A DNA stretch of 41,004 nt from JACQRW01 sp964371935 (lineage in GTDB: Bacteria; Patescibacteriota; Minisyncoccia; Sungbacterales; HO2-52-23). The position numbers and the translations under genes are program-made. A model generated the notes under the pieces. That model had not been told where the DNA came from and searched no databases. It worked only from the letters and a program-made list of their open reading frames with translations. Positions 9,013 to 16,883 of this stretch are shown here, piece by piece. Position 1 is the first letter of the stretch. Each line of letters opens with the position of its first letter. The stretch is from positions 1-41,004 of the forward strand of contig CAYJOT010000004.1 of assembly GCA_964371935.1 (NCBI GenBank), in the 5' to 3' direction.

Positions 9013-9469
9013 AGGGTTTGATCTTAATAGTGCGCTTGTTTGGTTTTTCTCCGTGGCCAAGTTCGAGCATAATGGCATCGTCCGGCAATACTTTTTTGAT
9101 CCGGTTTGCCCATTCAATGAGCACGATCGCGTCCGGGTCTGCAAGTATGTCGTCCAGACCAAGATGCAGCAGCTCGCCGGGGTCTTCTATGCGGTAGCAG
9201 TCAATATGCACTAGGTGCCGGAAATGCCGGTTGTTTTGTACTGGGCGTAATTGATAGGTCTTCATCAATACGAATGTCGGGCTGGTCACGTTTTCTTTTA
9301 TGCCGAATGCGCGACAAAACCCCTGCACAAACGTGGTCTTGCCGGCTCCAAGCTCGCCGTTGAGCGCGAACACGAGCGCGTGGGTCGTCTCAATGCCGCA
9401 CACTTCGGATGCGAGCAATGCTGCCACCTTTTGCGTTTCTTTCGGATTTTTGGTGGTGATGATTGCCAT
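8996..9469 (-). CDS. tsaE: tRNA threonylcarbamoyladenosine biosynthesis ATPase TsaE
   Basis: TsaE is the ATPase partner of the TsaB-TsaD complex that makes the t6A37 modification of ANN-decoding tRNAs. The 157-residue protein has the Walker A loop GELGAGKTTF (about 38-47), the conserved SPTFVLMKTY and HIDCYRI blocks, and IEWANRI near the end, all diagnostic for the family. No tsaB or tsaD lies in the window. It shares its last bases with the methyltransferase start. Confidence 0.95.
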   Translation of the reverse strand: MAIITTKNPKETQKVAALLASEVCGIETTHALVFALNGELGAGKTTFVQGFCRAFGIKENVTSPTFVLMKTYQLRPVQNNRHFRHLVHIDCYRIEDPGELLHLGLDDILADPDAIVLIEWANRIKKVLPDDAIMLELGHGEKPNKRTIKIKPCGTEI

Positions 9470-9501
9470 TATTTATAGTTTTTTTATTCCTTCCATTTGT
9501 T

Positions 9502-10680
9502 CTACACCAACCCGCTCAAAAATCTATCTACGCTTATGACTCGAATATTCTTCTTCCAATAATCAATACCTGTTTCTCTTACCAACTGATAGGTAAAGGG
9601 AATCTTGAGTTTGTCGGCAAAATATACGAGAGGTTTAGCTATATCCTCTTTACCGGATTTTACCTCAATAGCCAGCCACGGTTTTCTATTAATGGTAACA
9701 AGAAAATCCACTTCTCTGCCCTCGATATCGCGCAAAAAATATAACTCGGCTTTGTGGCCATGCGCGTCATGCAAAAAATGCGCCATCTTTAAGAGGTGGG
9801 ATGCCACCATGTTTTCCAAGCGCGCGCCGGGATCCTCCACTTGCGACCAATCCCAAAGATACATTTTTGGTTCTTTGCGCAAGGATTTTATGGCAGTGAA
9901 CGCGTAGGGATAAATTCTAAAGTGGTAATAAAAACGCTCTAAAATATCCATCCATGTTTTCACGGTCTTATGCGCTACTTCCAGATCGCCGCGCAGCGCA
10001 TTTAATGATAACAGCGACCCAACTTTTGCGGGAAGCAACTCCACTAAAATTTGCAAAGCGGAAAGATCACGCACCTGCTCAATGTCCCGAATGTCTTCCT
10101 TGATGAGGCGATCAGTGCGCTCGTTATGAAAACGGCGAAGGGTCTGCTGATCTTTTGATAAAAACGGCTCCGGAAATCCTCCAAACATAAGCAGATCCGT
10201 AAACGCCCGCGATATCGAATGACGCGGTGCCGGAAACGCAAGTTCCTCACCCACGGATATGTTTGGGCGCAACCCCAATACTTCTGCGGATGAAAACGGA
10301 TGCAGCCGATAATAATGGTATCGCCCCATCAAAGAGTCCCCACCCTTGCGATACATATCAAGCCGGGCGCTCCCGGTTACCAGTATGTGAAATCTGCCTT
10401 TGTGCGCGTCAAATTCCCCTTTGATGTAATTTTTCCATTTTTTGTATTTGTGTATTTCGTCAAAAATAACCAGCCCTGCGTTTCCCTGAAATTCGCCATC
10501 TATGATATTCTTTCTGTCTTGCCGATTATCCCAATTGAGATAGGCGTACGATTCGTATTCGCGCTCGCCTAAAAAACGAGCCAGCGTTGTCTTGCCTACC
10601 TGCCGCGGTCCGCCCAAAAAAACCATTTTTTCTTTTAGGTCCGCCTGTATGGCGGCATGAAGATATCGATCTTTTATCAT
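9502..10680 (-). CDS. AAA+ ATPase of the AAA_14/DUF4143 family
   Basis: A 392-residue protein with Walker A GGPRQVGKTTL (about 23-33) and Walker B GLVIFDEIHKYKKW (about 69). A sensor-like VTGSARLDMYRKGGDSLMGR block follows, then the C-terminal DUF4143 region ending in a PD-(D/E)xK-like core (ELYFLRDIEGREVDFLV, then AIEVKSG). Such proteins are common, often mobile, and of unknown function; the nuclease-like core suggests a role on DNA. It has its own promoter whose -10 ends 8 nt before the ATG, so the mRNA may be leaderless. The tsaE start is 32 bp downstream. Confidence 0.9.
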   Translation of the reverse strand: MIKDRYLHAAIQADLKEKMVFLGGPRQVGKTTLARFLGEREYESYAYLNWDNRQDRKNIIDGEFQGNAGLVIFDEIHKYKKWKNYIKGEFDAHKGRFHILVTGSARLDMYRKGGDSLMGRYHYYRLHPFSSAEVLGLRPNISVGEELAFPAPRHSISRAFTDLLMFGGFPEPFLSKDQQTLRRFHNERTDRLIKEDIRDIEQVRDLSALQILVELLPAKVGSLLSLNALRGDLEVAHKTVKTWMDILERFYYHFRIYPYAFTAIKSLRKEPKMYLWDWSQVEDPGARLENMVASHLLKMAHFLHDAHGHKAELYFLRDIEGREVDFLVTINRKPWLAIEVKSGKEDIAKPLVYFADKLKIPFTYQLVRETGIDYWKKNIRVISVDRFLSGLV

Positions 10681-10688
10681 ACCTGCAC

Positions 10689-10716
10689 ATTATACCATAG
10701 GAGAAAATCTTTGCAA
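10689..10716 (-). promoter_or_regulatory. Promoter of the DUF4143 ATPase gene
   Basis: Minus-strand TTGCAA (10711-10716), 16 nt, TATAAT (10689-10694) with TGG in front (extended -10). Only 8 nt separate the -10 from the ATG at 10680, so transcription should start at or next to the start codon. Confidence 0.65.
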
Positions 10717-10752
10717 GATTTTTGGAATAGGGATTAAAATCCCCGCAAACTG

Positions 10753-10784
10753 AAAAACCGCACCAAGCTCGAGGCCTGATGCGG
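10753..10784 (-). terminator. Rho-independent terminator after the lipoprotein pair
   Basis: On the minus strand CCGCA and TGCGG pair around an inner GC-containing loop and run straight into TTTTT. It lies a few bases behind the stop of the larger lipoprotein gene. Confidence 0.6.
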
Positions 10785-10789
10785 ACACA

Positions 10790-11422
10790 TTAACGACAAT
10801 TCCCAATTTTGGCATTTGGAGGGATTATCTTCGGATATCCCCTCCGGTCGAACTCCCAACCACGCAGCGAGTAGCACCCACCATGATGGTATTCCCACTG
10901 CCACGAAGGCGGTCCGGCGCACAGTCGAACAAAGGAGTTCAGAACCATGGTCTCAATCAACTCCCCCTTCACGCGCTCTGTTAGCCGGAGCCACGGTGTC
11001 TCAAGCCGGTGTGGGGTAATGTTGTGCGCCACCGGCCGCTTGGTTCGGTCAAGTACAGTGATCTGAAAAAAAACCAGGTCGTGTTGTATGAGAGGATGAA
11101 TCCACATCTCATACTTGGCAGACGACGAGTCCACAATGTTTGCTCCACGTTGTGCGAGCCGGACGCCAAACTGGTTCATAATATGGCGCTGCATTTCTTC
11201 TGAAAATACACCCCACATGTCCCTTTGAAGTACCAACAACAACACAACCCGTTCGCCTCGCCAGTTGATCGGCGACAACGGACATTGTCCGCTTGGTGGA
11301 GCACTCTCGACTCGACCGTAGTCCCGCCCAGCAAGACGGGCGGCATTCTCGAGCCGCTGGGAGAAATCAGTGCATCCGGACAATGTAAGTAGACCAACAA
11401 TAAACGCAATTATCTTTCTCAT
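10790..11422 (-). CDS. Putative lipoprotein
   Basis: Starting at 11422 the product reads MRKIIAFIVGLLTLSGCTDF: a basic start, hydrophobic core and an LSGC lipobox, so it is probably lipid-modified and surface anchored. The start is fixed by a very strong ribosome site (GGAGGGAGGT) ending 4-5 nt before the ATG; a longer frame to 11527 has none. The mature part of about 190 residues has four further cysteines (C-P, L-C-A-G, G-C-Y, N-C-R) that could form disulfides. I do not recognise a family. A region near the front (RVVLLLVLQRDMWGVFSEEM, then GVRLAQRGANIVDSS) resembles the alpha/beta fold of envelope lipoproteins that bind periplasmic partners, but that is a loose impression. It forms an operon with the small lipoprotein upstream. 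Confidence 0.75.
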   Translation of the reverse strand: MRKIIAFIVGLLTLSGCTDFSQRLENAARLAGRDYGRVESAPPSGQCPLSPINWRGERVVLLLVLQRDMWGVFSEEMQRHIMNQFGVRLAQRGANIVDSSSAKYEMWIHPLIQHDLVFFQITVLDRTKRPVAHNITPHRLETPWLRLTERVKGELIETMVLNSFVRLCAGPPSWQWEYHHGGCYSLRGWEFDRRGYPKIIPPNAKIGNCR

Positions 11423-11424
11423 CA

Positions 11425-11637
11425 CTACCTCCCTCCTGGATAAATGGTCACTGGAGGCGCCATGCGAATGTAGTACATGGAACCACCGGAGTAAACGCGA
11501 CGAGTAGTACCGGGATAGGACTCGCAATCATTTTCTATCAACGAAATGCATAGAACGCCAGATGCGTAGCATCCGGCAGACATCGGAAGAATCAACCCAA
11601 GTAAAATAATTCCCAAGAGTTGCGTGAGGTGTCGCAT
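11425..11637 (-). CDS. Small putative lipoprotein
   Basis: A 70-residue product with a clear signal sequence and SAGC lipobox (MRHLTQLLGIILLGLILPM, then SAGCYASG). Its short mature part contains two further cysteines (LCIS, DCES) and ends YIRMAPPVTIYPGGR. The ribosome site GAGG lies 8 nt before the ATG. The stop is 2 bp from the start of the next lipoprotein, so both are one transcript from the promoter at 11680-11708. No family is recognised. Confidence 0.7.
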   Translation of the reverse strand: MRHLTQLLGIILLGLILPMSAGCYASGVLCISLIENDCESYPGTTRRVYSGGSMYYIRMAPPVTIYPGGR

Positions 11638-11679
11638 AGTTGGTTCCTCTCTGTTTGTTGTAAACGAAACGATATATCA

Positions 11680-11708
11680 TATATACCACAAAAACTTAAT
11701 ACCGTCAA
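11680..11708 (-). promoter_or_regulatory. Promoter of the lipoprotein operon
   Basis: Minus-strand TTGACG (11703-11708), 17 nt, TATATA (11680-11685). The -10 lies in an extended alternating AT stretch. The predicted leader is about 35 nt, long enough for the strong ribosome site seen. Confidence 0.65.
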
Positions 11709-11720
11709 ACAGCGCAAACG

Positions 11721-11729
11721 TTATCCACA
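11721..11729 (+). promoter_or_regulatory. Isolated consensus DnaA box
   Basis: TTATCCACA, a perfect match to the bacterial DnaA-box consensus, sits in the divergent intergenic region 11638-11779, just upstream of the lipoprotein promoter. A single box may be chance or a regulatory site. Confidence 0.4.
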
Positions 11730-11779
11730 CCCACACCATTTGACGCGGAAACCAAGACGCGCTACAAATTGAGGCAATT

Positions 11780-12964
11780 ATGAATCAGGAGGACATCAAA
11801 AAAGCGGTTGAATTGATTGACCAGTCGTCTTCGTTTGGTATTTTGCTGCCGGAGACGCCTGATTTTGATACGCTTGCCGCAGCGGAAGCGCTCGTCTCCG
11901 TGCTTTGGAGCGACCCAAAGGTGACTGGACTGCTCTCGCCTGCCGCACTCCCGGCCGATACCGACCAAACCCTTTTCCCAAGGATTACAAGCCCGACGCC
12001 GCTTCTCAAAGAGTTTATTATCTCCGTAGACACGTCGCACGCGCCTGTCTCACAGCTGCGGTATGAGAAGCCCACAGATGACGGTCTGAATCGCATTGAC
12101 ATTATTTTGACACCCAAGCTCTCCGCGCTTAGCAAAGAGCAGGTATTGTTTCGCGAAGGCGCCATCAGGTGCGATTTACTGATCGCGATAGGGATTCCAA
12201 ATGTTGAACATCTTTCCAATATTGCGGATTTTCCGCCGGATTTCTTTACGGAGAACAAGCTCGTCAATATAGATATCGGGGACGCAAACACGCGCTACGG
12301 CGAGGCAAATGTGGTGGATACCGGCCGCGCATCACGATCAGAATTAGTGTGGCAGGTACTTGCCCGCCTGGCTGAAGCTCCGGCCGAGCAGGCTAGTCGG
12401 CCATTGTCTCCTCTGCCCGCGAATATCAGTACGCTGCTCCTGGCCGGCATTCTTTCTGCAACGCGCGGGCTTACCGATCCGGCCGCAACAGCCGATACGT
12501 TTGCCGCGGTCACGGAGCTTATGCGGCTTGGCGCCGGAAATGCCGATGCGCACAAAATGGTCAGCGCACAAAACCGGCAACTGCCATTGAACCTTTTGCA
12601 ACTGTGCGCCCGGGCATCAGTGCGCTCCAAGCATGACGAGCAAGACGGCATTCTCTGGTCGTTTCTTACCCTTGAAGATTTTACCAAGACAAATCGCACC
12701 GCCGATGACGTCCCAACGGTTCTTGAATATATCCGTACCACACTTCCGAAAAATTCCGTGACCGTGCTGCTCTGGCAAGATCCGTCACCCTTTAAAGATC
12801 CGCACGGAAGAGATCCTCAATCTCATGCGCCTATCCGTGTACTGCTTGCCGGAGATCAACAGATGCTGGATGCGATTGCAAACAAAGATGACCTGCTTGC
12901 CTCGTTCCCGTCATTCCGCGATGCGGAAGAGCATGTGCATTCGTTGATTCGGACCGCACTTTGA
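11780..12964 (+). CDS. DHH-superfamily-like protein lacking catalytic residues
   Basis: A 394-residue protein built like the NrnA/RecJ-type DHH phosphoesterases but apparently inactive. Motif I survives as PDFDTLAAAEAL (about 27-38). The motif II aspartate is not seen in the matching AIGIPNVEHL segment (about 137-145). The signature DHH motif, normally I-D-H-H before N-T-R-(F/Y)-G, reads NIDIGDANTRYGEANVVD (about 163-180), so both histidines are gone. The following ASRSELVWQVLARL helix and C-terminal half fit the fold. The start ATG has a TGAGG ribosome site 5 nt upstream. The gene ends 17 bp before the PilB-like ATPase and contains that gene's promoter. A pseudoenzyme or nucleotide-binding role is possible. 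Confidence 0.6.
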   Translation: MNQEDIKKAVELIDQSSSFGILLPETPDFDTLAAAEALVSVLWSDPKVTGLLSPAALPADTDQTLFPRITSPTPLLKEFIISVDTSHAPVSQLRYEKPTDDGLNRIDIILTPKLSALSKEQVLFREGAIRCDLLIAIGIPNVEHLSNIADFPPDFFTENKLVNIDIGDANTRYGEANVVDTGRASRSELVWQVLARLAEAPAEQASRPLSPLPANISTLLLAGILSATRGLTDPAATADTFAAVTELMRLGAGNADAHKMVSAQNRQLPLNLLQLCARASVRSKHDEQDGILWSFLTLEDFTKTNRTADDVPTVLEYIRTTLPKNSVTVLLWQDPSPFKDPHGRDPQSHAPIRVLLAGDQQMLDAIANKDDLLASFPSFRDAEEHVHSLIRTAL

Positions 12965-12972
12965 CATATACT
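12944..12972 (+). promoter_or_regulatory. Promoter of the pilB-like gene
   Basis: TTGATT (12944-12949), 17 nt, TATACT (12967-12972), located in the last codons of the upstream gene. The -10 ends 9 nt before the ATG at 12982, so the transcript is probably leaderless or nearly so. Confidence 0.6.
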
Positions 12973-12981
12973 TAAACAGAC

Positions 12982-14691
12982 ATGTCCCAGTTTCAGGAAG
13001 AAAAACAAGAACACCGTCTTGAGATCCTTCGTCGCAAGGAAGAAGAGGATAGCGTGCGCATGCTTGCAGACCGCTACGACATTTCATACATTGACCTCGC
13101 GACATTTCCTATTGATCTTGATGCGGTGACGATTATTCCCGAAGAAAAAGCACGAAGAGCAGATCTCATGATCTTTAATGCCACGGGCAAGCGCCTTAAG
13201 ATCGCCATACGCAATCCCAAAAAAGAAGAAACAAAAGCCGCGCTCAACGCGCTTAAGCGGGACCGGTATTCCTACGAGCTGTTCTTGGTATCAGCCCACA
13301 GTCTGGAACACGGATTGGAGGCGTATAAAAAGACATCCCAACAGGAAGTTCACGAATCCGGGGCCATTAGGGTTTCAGAAGAAAAAATTGCGGCACTGCA
13401 GCTGGAAATCCAGGATATTGCCGGCATCAAAGACCGGATTGAGAAAACATTTTACGGCCGCACCTCCGACGCGCTTGAGATCATTCTTGCCGGAGCGCTT
13501 GCGGTGGATGCATCAGACCTGCACATTGAACCGCAGGCTGATGTAGCGCGGCTCCGCTTCCGGCTCGACGGCGTGCTGCACGACGTGTCCATGCTTCCCA
13601 CCAAGCTGTATACATTTCTCCTCTCGCGCATCAAGCTGATCTCCGAGCTTAAGCTCAATGTGCACGACCGGGCGCAGGACGGCAGGTTTACCATACGCAT
13701 TCCGGGACTCCGATCCAACGTCGGAGCAAAACCCGACGACTTGGCGCCAAAGCACGACATTGAGGTGCGCGTCTCAACGCTTCCCGGGCCGAATGGAGAA
13801 AACGCAGTCATGCGCATCCTTGATCCTAAGTCCATTAACGTAGGGTTTGAGGATTTGGGCATGCAGCCATGGATTATCGACCTCATGGCAGCAGAGCTTG
13901 ACCGGCCCAACGGCATGATTCTCAACACCGGCCCAACTGGATCCGGCAAGACCACCACACTCTATACGTTTTTGAAAAAAATTCATACGCCGGAGATCAA
14001 GATCATTACGCTGGAAGATCCGATCGAGTACCACCTCACCGGCATTGAGCAGACGCAGATTGACGTGGAAAAAGGATATGATTTTGCCAATGGCCTGCGC
14101 GCCATTGTGCGCCAGGACCCGGATGTAATCTTGGTCGGCGAGATCAGAGACACGCCAACTGCCGAGACCGCGACCAACGCGGCGCAAACCGGCCACTTAG
14201 TTTTCTCAACCCTACACACCAACAACGCCGCTGGCGCCATTCCCCGCCTGATCGCCCTTGGCGTCCGGCTCGACAGCATTGCCGCGGCACTCCGCGTAAC
14301 TATGGCGCAGCGACTTGTCCGCCAGCTCTGTACCAAGTGCCACATTCCAATGCCGCTGACCCCAGAACTTTCCGAACGCATTCAAAAAGAGATTGCCGAA
14401 TTCCCGGCTGGAGTTCCGATCCCGGAACAGGATACTTGGACGATCTTCGGACCATCTCCCGACGGATGCACCGCATGCAGCAACATGAAGTACAAAGGAC
14501 GAATCGCCGTGTATGAGATTATTTTAAACAACGAAGAAATACAAAATCTGATTCTCAAAGGAAACGTATCGGAATTCGATCTGGTTCGTAGCGCTCACCA
14601 ACAAGGACAAATTACCATGCGGCAGGATGGTCTGCTGAAAATACTCGCCGGTATGACCGACTTCGCGGAACGGGAACGGATCGTAGGATGA
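12982..14691 (+). CDS. PilB/GspE-family type II/IV secretion ATPase
   Basis: This is the hexameric cytoplasmic ATPase that powers pilus assembly or type II-like export. The 569-residue protein has an N-terminal T2SSE-like domain (1-150), the Asp box with DLHIEPQ (about 174), Walker A TGPTGSGKTTTL (about 314-325), the His box with TGHLVFSTLHTNNA, Walker B VGEIRDTPTAET (about 383), and the four-cysteine metal site CTKC (about 449) and CTAC (about 495) typical of PilB/GspE rather than PilT. The length is normal. No pilin, PilC or PilM genes are next to it, so the pilus genes must lie elsewhere. The next 300 bp hold an AT-rich inverted repeat and a structured RNA on the opposite strand. Confidence 0.93.
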   Translation: MSQFQEEKQEHRLEILRRKEEEDSVRMLADRYDISYIDLATFPIDLDAVTIIPEEKARRADLMIFNATGKRLKIAIRNPKKEETKAALNALKRDRYSYELFLVSAHSLEHGLEAYKKTSQQEVHESGAIRVSEEKIAALQLEIQDIAGIKDRIEKTFYGRTSDALEIILAGALAVDASDLHIEPQADVARLRFRLDGVLHDVSMLPTKLYTFLLSRIKLISELKLNVHDRAQDGRFTIRIPGLRSNVGAKPDDLAPKHDIEVRVSTLPGPNGENAVMRILDPKSINVGFEDLGMQPWIIDLMAAELDRPNGMILNTGPTGSGKTTTLYTFLKKIHTPEIKIITLEDPIEYHLTGIEQTQIDVEKGYDFANGLRAIVRQDPDVILVGEIRDTPTAETATNAAQTGHLVFSTLHTNNAAGAIPRLIALGVRLDSIAAALRVTMAQRLVRQLCTKCHIPMPLTPELSERIQKEIAEFPAGVPIPEQDTWTIFGPSPDGCTACSNMKYKGRIAVYEIILNNEEIQNLILKGNVSEFDLVRSAHQQGQITMRQDGLLKILAGMTDFAERERIVG

Positions 14692-14696
14692 ACAAT

Positions 14697-14777
14697 AAAA
14701 CAAAAAACGTAAAACGAAATAACAAGAAGTAAAAAATACGCAACCTGTTCTATGTTCTACGTTTTATGTTCTAAGTT
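14697..14777. repeat. AT-rich imperfect inverted repeat
   Basis: AACGTAAAACG near 14706 is mirrored by CTACGTTTTATG near 14757-14768, with repeated GTTCTA words. Similar AT-rich inverted repeats with ACGT(T/A)-rich arms occur at 18252-18300 and 38866-38935, always between genes. Confidence 0.5.
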
Positions 14778-14971
14778 TCTTCCCTTCTGAGGTCGTGGGC
14801 AATCACTCCGGCTTGGGAACACGGAGACCAGGATTTCCCCCAGAAACCCCCCAGACCCTGGAATCCAGAATCTGGACAGCCAGAAACCAGAGTGCCCTGG
14901 TTCAAAAACCCCCTAAGGCAGCAAACTTGGAAATTGAGCCCTATTTGCCCACGACCTCAGATGAGAAGAAT
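14778..14971 (-). ncRNA. Structured RNA of about 194 nt, possibly 6S-like
   Basis: The two ends pair perfectly over 16 bp (14787-14802 with 14945-14960), extended outward by TTCTTC/GAAGAA arms. Inside are several exact hairpins, including AACCAG-6-CTGGTT, TCCAG-3-CTGGA and CTCCG-11-CGGAG. A near-consensus promoter on the minus strand (14978-15006) places the 5' end at an A near 14971, at the outer edge of the stem, so I read the RNA on the minus strand. No coding frame of note crosses it. Length, paired ends and a strong promoter resemble 6S RNA, but the interior has several hairpins rather than one rod. It lacks the hallmarks of tmRNA, RNase P RNA or SRP RNA. No U-tract terminator is seen, so the 3' end is a guess. 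Confidence 0.6.
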
Positions 14972-14977
14972 TTACAT

Positions 14978-15006
14978 AGTATAACAAGATAATCGGCTCT
15001 TGTCAA
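14978..15006 (-). promoter_or_regulatory. Strong promoter of the structured RNA
   Basis: Minus-strand TTGACA (15001-15006), 17 nt, TATACT (14978-14983): a consensus -35, optimal spacing and 5 of 6 in the -10. It points away from ruvB into the structured region. Confidence 0.75.
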
Positions 15007-15013
15007 CCCCCCT

Positions 15014-16069
15014 ATGAACCCCCCCATAACACCCAAAACAACAGAAAAAGAATACCAGGAAGGCGGCATTGACGCAACGCTGCGGCCGAAACATTGGGAT
15101 GAATATATCGGACAGCATCACGTGAAGAAAAATCTGAAAATCCTGCTTGATGCGGCAAAGAAAAGACACGAGCCGGGCGAACATATACTCTTCAGCGGCC
15201 CTGCCGGGCTTGGCAAGACATCACTGGCACACTTGGTCGCGCGGGAAATGAATACGAACATCCGCGTCACTTCGGGTCCGGCAATCGAGCGCGTGGGCGA
15301 CCTCGCGTCAGTCCTCACCAACCTAATGCCAAACGACATTCTCTTTATCGACGAAATCCACCGGATGAACAAACTCATTGAGGAAGTCCTGTACCCAGCA
15401 ATGGAATCGCGCACGCTTGATATTATCGTGGGCAAAGGCCCGTCGGCGCGCACCATCCAACTCGAACTCCCCCCGTTCATGCTCATTGCCGCAACCACAA
15501 GACCCGGGCTGCTTTCAGGACCACTGCGTTCGCGTTTTGGCGCTTCGTTCCGGCTTGATTTTTATGAGGATGAAGATATCCAAAAAATTATCCGCCGATC
15601 AGCCTCGCTTCTGAACGTCATACTTGAGCCCGCGGCAACCGGGCGCATCAGCAAGGCATCGCGCTTTACCCCGCGTGTTGCCAATCGCCTGCTCAAACGC
15701 GCCCGCGATTACGCGGACGTGCATCCTGACCGGACAGGTCATGACAACACTCCAGCATCCCAGACCGTAATCACAGATCGCTGTGCGGCCGCAGCCCTCG
15801 GACTTCTGGAGATCGACGACCACGGCCTTGACCCCATGGATCGCAAGATCCTCGAGATCGTCATTACCAAATTCAACGGCGGCCCGGTTGGCATCCAGTC
15901 CATTGCCGCAGCAGCATCGGAAGATACTGACACGCTTGAAGAAGTATACGAGCCATACCTGATGCAGCTTGGCCTGCTTGAGCGCACGTCCCGCGGCAGA
16001 GTCGCAACCGCACGCGCGTACGCGCATCTGGGTATTACAATGCCCCAGCAAAGAATATTGCTCACCTAA
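15014..16069 (+). CDS. ruvB: Holliday junction branch-migration helicase RuvB
   Basis: RuvB is the ring ATPase that drives branch migration with RuvA. The 351-residue protein shows the RuvB opening (TLRPKHWDEYIGQ), Walker A GPAGLGKTS (about 64), Walker B LFIDEIHRM (about 110), sensor AATTRPGLLSGPLRSRFG with the arginine finger, and the C-terminal winged helix (DRKILEIVITKFNGGPVG). An atypical insert (SRFTPRVANRLLKRARDYADV, in part PRVANRLLKRARDY, then HPDRTGHDNTPASQTV) is slightly longer than usual. ruvC lies 2.2 kb downstream on the same strand; ruvA is not in the window. No ribosome site precedes the ATG. Confidence 0.96.
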   Translation: MNPPITPKTTEKEYQEGGIDATLRPKHWDEYIGQHHVKKNLKILLDAAKKRHEPGEHILFSGPAGLGKTSLAHLVAREMNTNIRVTSGPAIERVGDLASVLTNLMPNDILFIDEIHRMNKLIEEVLYPAMESRTLDIIVGKGPSARTIQLELPPFMLIAATTRPGLLSGPLRSRFGASFRLDFYEDEDIQKIIRRSASLLNVILEPAATGRISKASRFTPRVANRLLKRARDYADVHPDRTGHDNTPASQTVITDRCAAAALGLLEIDDHGLDPMDRKILEIVITKFNGGPVGIQSIAAAASEDTDTLEEVYEPYLMQLGLLERTSRGRVATARAYAHLGITMPQQRILLT

Positions 16070-16070
16070 C

Positions 16071-16298
16071 ATGACTACGCCTTTTCCCATTCCTATCCCC
16101 ATCTTCTACCTCGCAGCCGGAGCATTTGCGCTTTTCTCGCTGGTATACGCCGTCATTGCCATAGCCATTATCTATCATCTTCGCACCTACAGCATTACTG
16201 GCCGCGCCGCACCCCATATTGCTACAGTGAGTTTTACCATCATATCCATCGCGCTCTGGTTTGCCGCGCTCTTCTTTTTGCTTAAATTAAGACTGTAG
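16071..16298 (+). CDS. Small two-helix membrane protein
   Basis: A 75-residue product starting MTTPFPIPIPIFYLAAGAF with two hydrophobic segments (about 12-34 and 49-71) around a short basic loop (YHLRTYSITGRAAPH). Its ATG follows the ruvB stop after one base, so it is translated with ruvB. The family is unknown to me; short two-helix proteins of this kind are frequent in this lineage. Confidence 0.65.
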   Translation: MTTPFPIPIPIFYLAAGAFALFSLVYAVIAIAIIYHLRTYSITGRAAPHIATVSFTIISIALWFAALFFLLKLRL

Positions 16299-16336
16299 AA
16301 AAACAGTTTTCGTCTGCTAAATAAGGCCTGCGCCCA

Positions 16337-16573
16337 TTACTTTTTGCCGAGGATTTTTCTGAATTCCGTGATTGAAATTTTTGCCTGCCGCAGAATCGCG
16401 CGCATGAGCCAGGGCGGGAGCGGAGCGCTGTGTTGGGGTACGGTGGTCTGTCGCGTCATGTCCATGTAATGCCGAAGCCGCACATGACTACCGCTTTGTC
16501 GCGCGATACGAAAACCCGCCTTAATCAAGGCGGCGATTACCTCTGCGGATTTCAGAGAGGGAAGCAGTCCCAT
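16337..16573 (-). CDS. hicA: HicA-family mRNA interferase toxin
   Basis: HicA toxins cleave mRNA through a double-stranded-RNA-binding fold with one catalytic histidine. The 78-residue protein has the family pattern: KSAEVIAALIKAGFRIARQ, the catalytic GSHVRL, VPQHSAPLPPWLMRAILRQA, and a final helix ITEFRKIL. It appears complete. It starts 2 bp after the hicB stop, with the antitoxin gene first. Confidence 0.85.
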   Translation of the reverse strand: MGLLPSLKSAEVIAALIKAGFRIARQSGSHVRLRHYMDMTRQTTVPQHSAPLPPWLMRAILRQAKISITEFRKILGKK

Positions 16574-16575
16574 AG

Positions 16576-16857
16576 CTATGCGGGTACCACTACGCGTGAT
16601 TTAGGGATACGGCCGGCTACGTGTCCCGTGTCATCCAATACAAGTTTTCTTTCGCCAATCAGACAGTCGCAATGAAGCTCAATAGCATCTTTTATCATCC
16701 GCTTGGCATCCGCAAGGGAAGTGCCAAACGTCGCCACTTCTTCGGGAAATCCTGCTACTTCCGCTCCGTATGTCCCGCTCTTTTCATCACGCCATATTTG
16801 CGCGCGATATGACCCGTGTCGTGTATGGATAACGAATTGTTTTTTTTGTACCATCAT
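16576..16857 (-). CDS. hicB: HicB-family antitoxin
   Basis: The partner of the HicA toxin. The 93-residue protein has the partial RNase H-like HicB fold: YRAQIWRDEKSGTYGAEVAGFP, then EEVATFGTSLADAKRMIKDAIELHC. No DNA-binding domain follows, so autoregulation may be weak. Two ATGs open the gene (16857 and 16854). Its upstream region runs into the assembly gap, so the promoter cannot be judged with certainty. Confidence 0.85.
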   Translation of the reverse strand: MMVQKKQFVIHTRHGSYRAQIWRDEKSGTYGAEVAGFPEEVATFGTSLADAKRMIKDAIELHCDCLIGERKLVLDDTGHVAGRIPKSRVVVPA

Positions 16858-16883
16858 ATGGTTATACTACTCCGTATCATCTA

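Noticed and set aside
12295..12741. A 148-codon antisense frame in the DHH-like gene
   Set aside because: Serine/arginine/alanine-rich shadow of a GC-rich gene, without start signals.
14778..14971. tmRNA, RNase P RNA or SRP RNA as identity of the structured RNA
   Set aside because: It is too short for tmRNA or RNase P RNA, and the conserved SRP apical loop and the tmRNA tag/acceptor features are absent.
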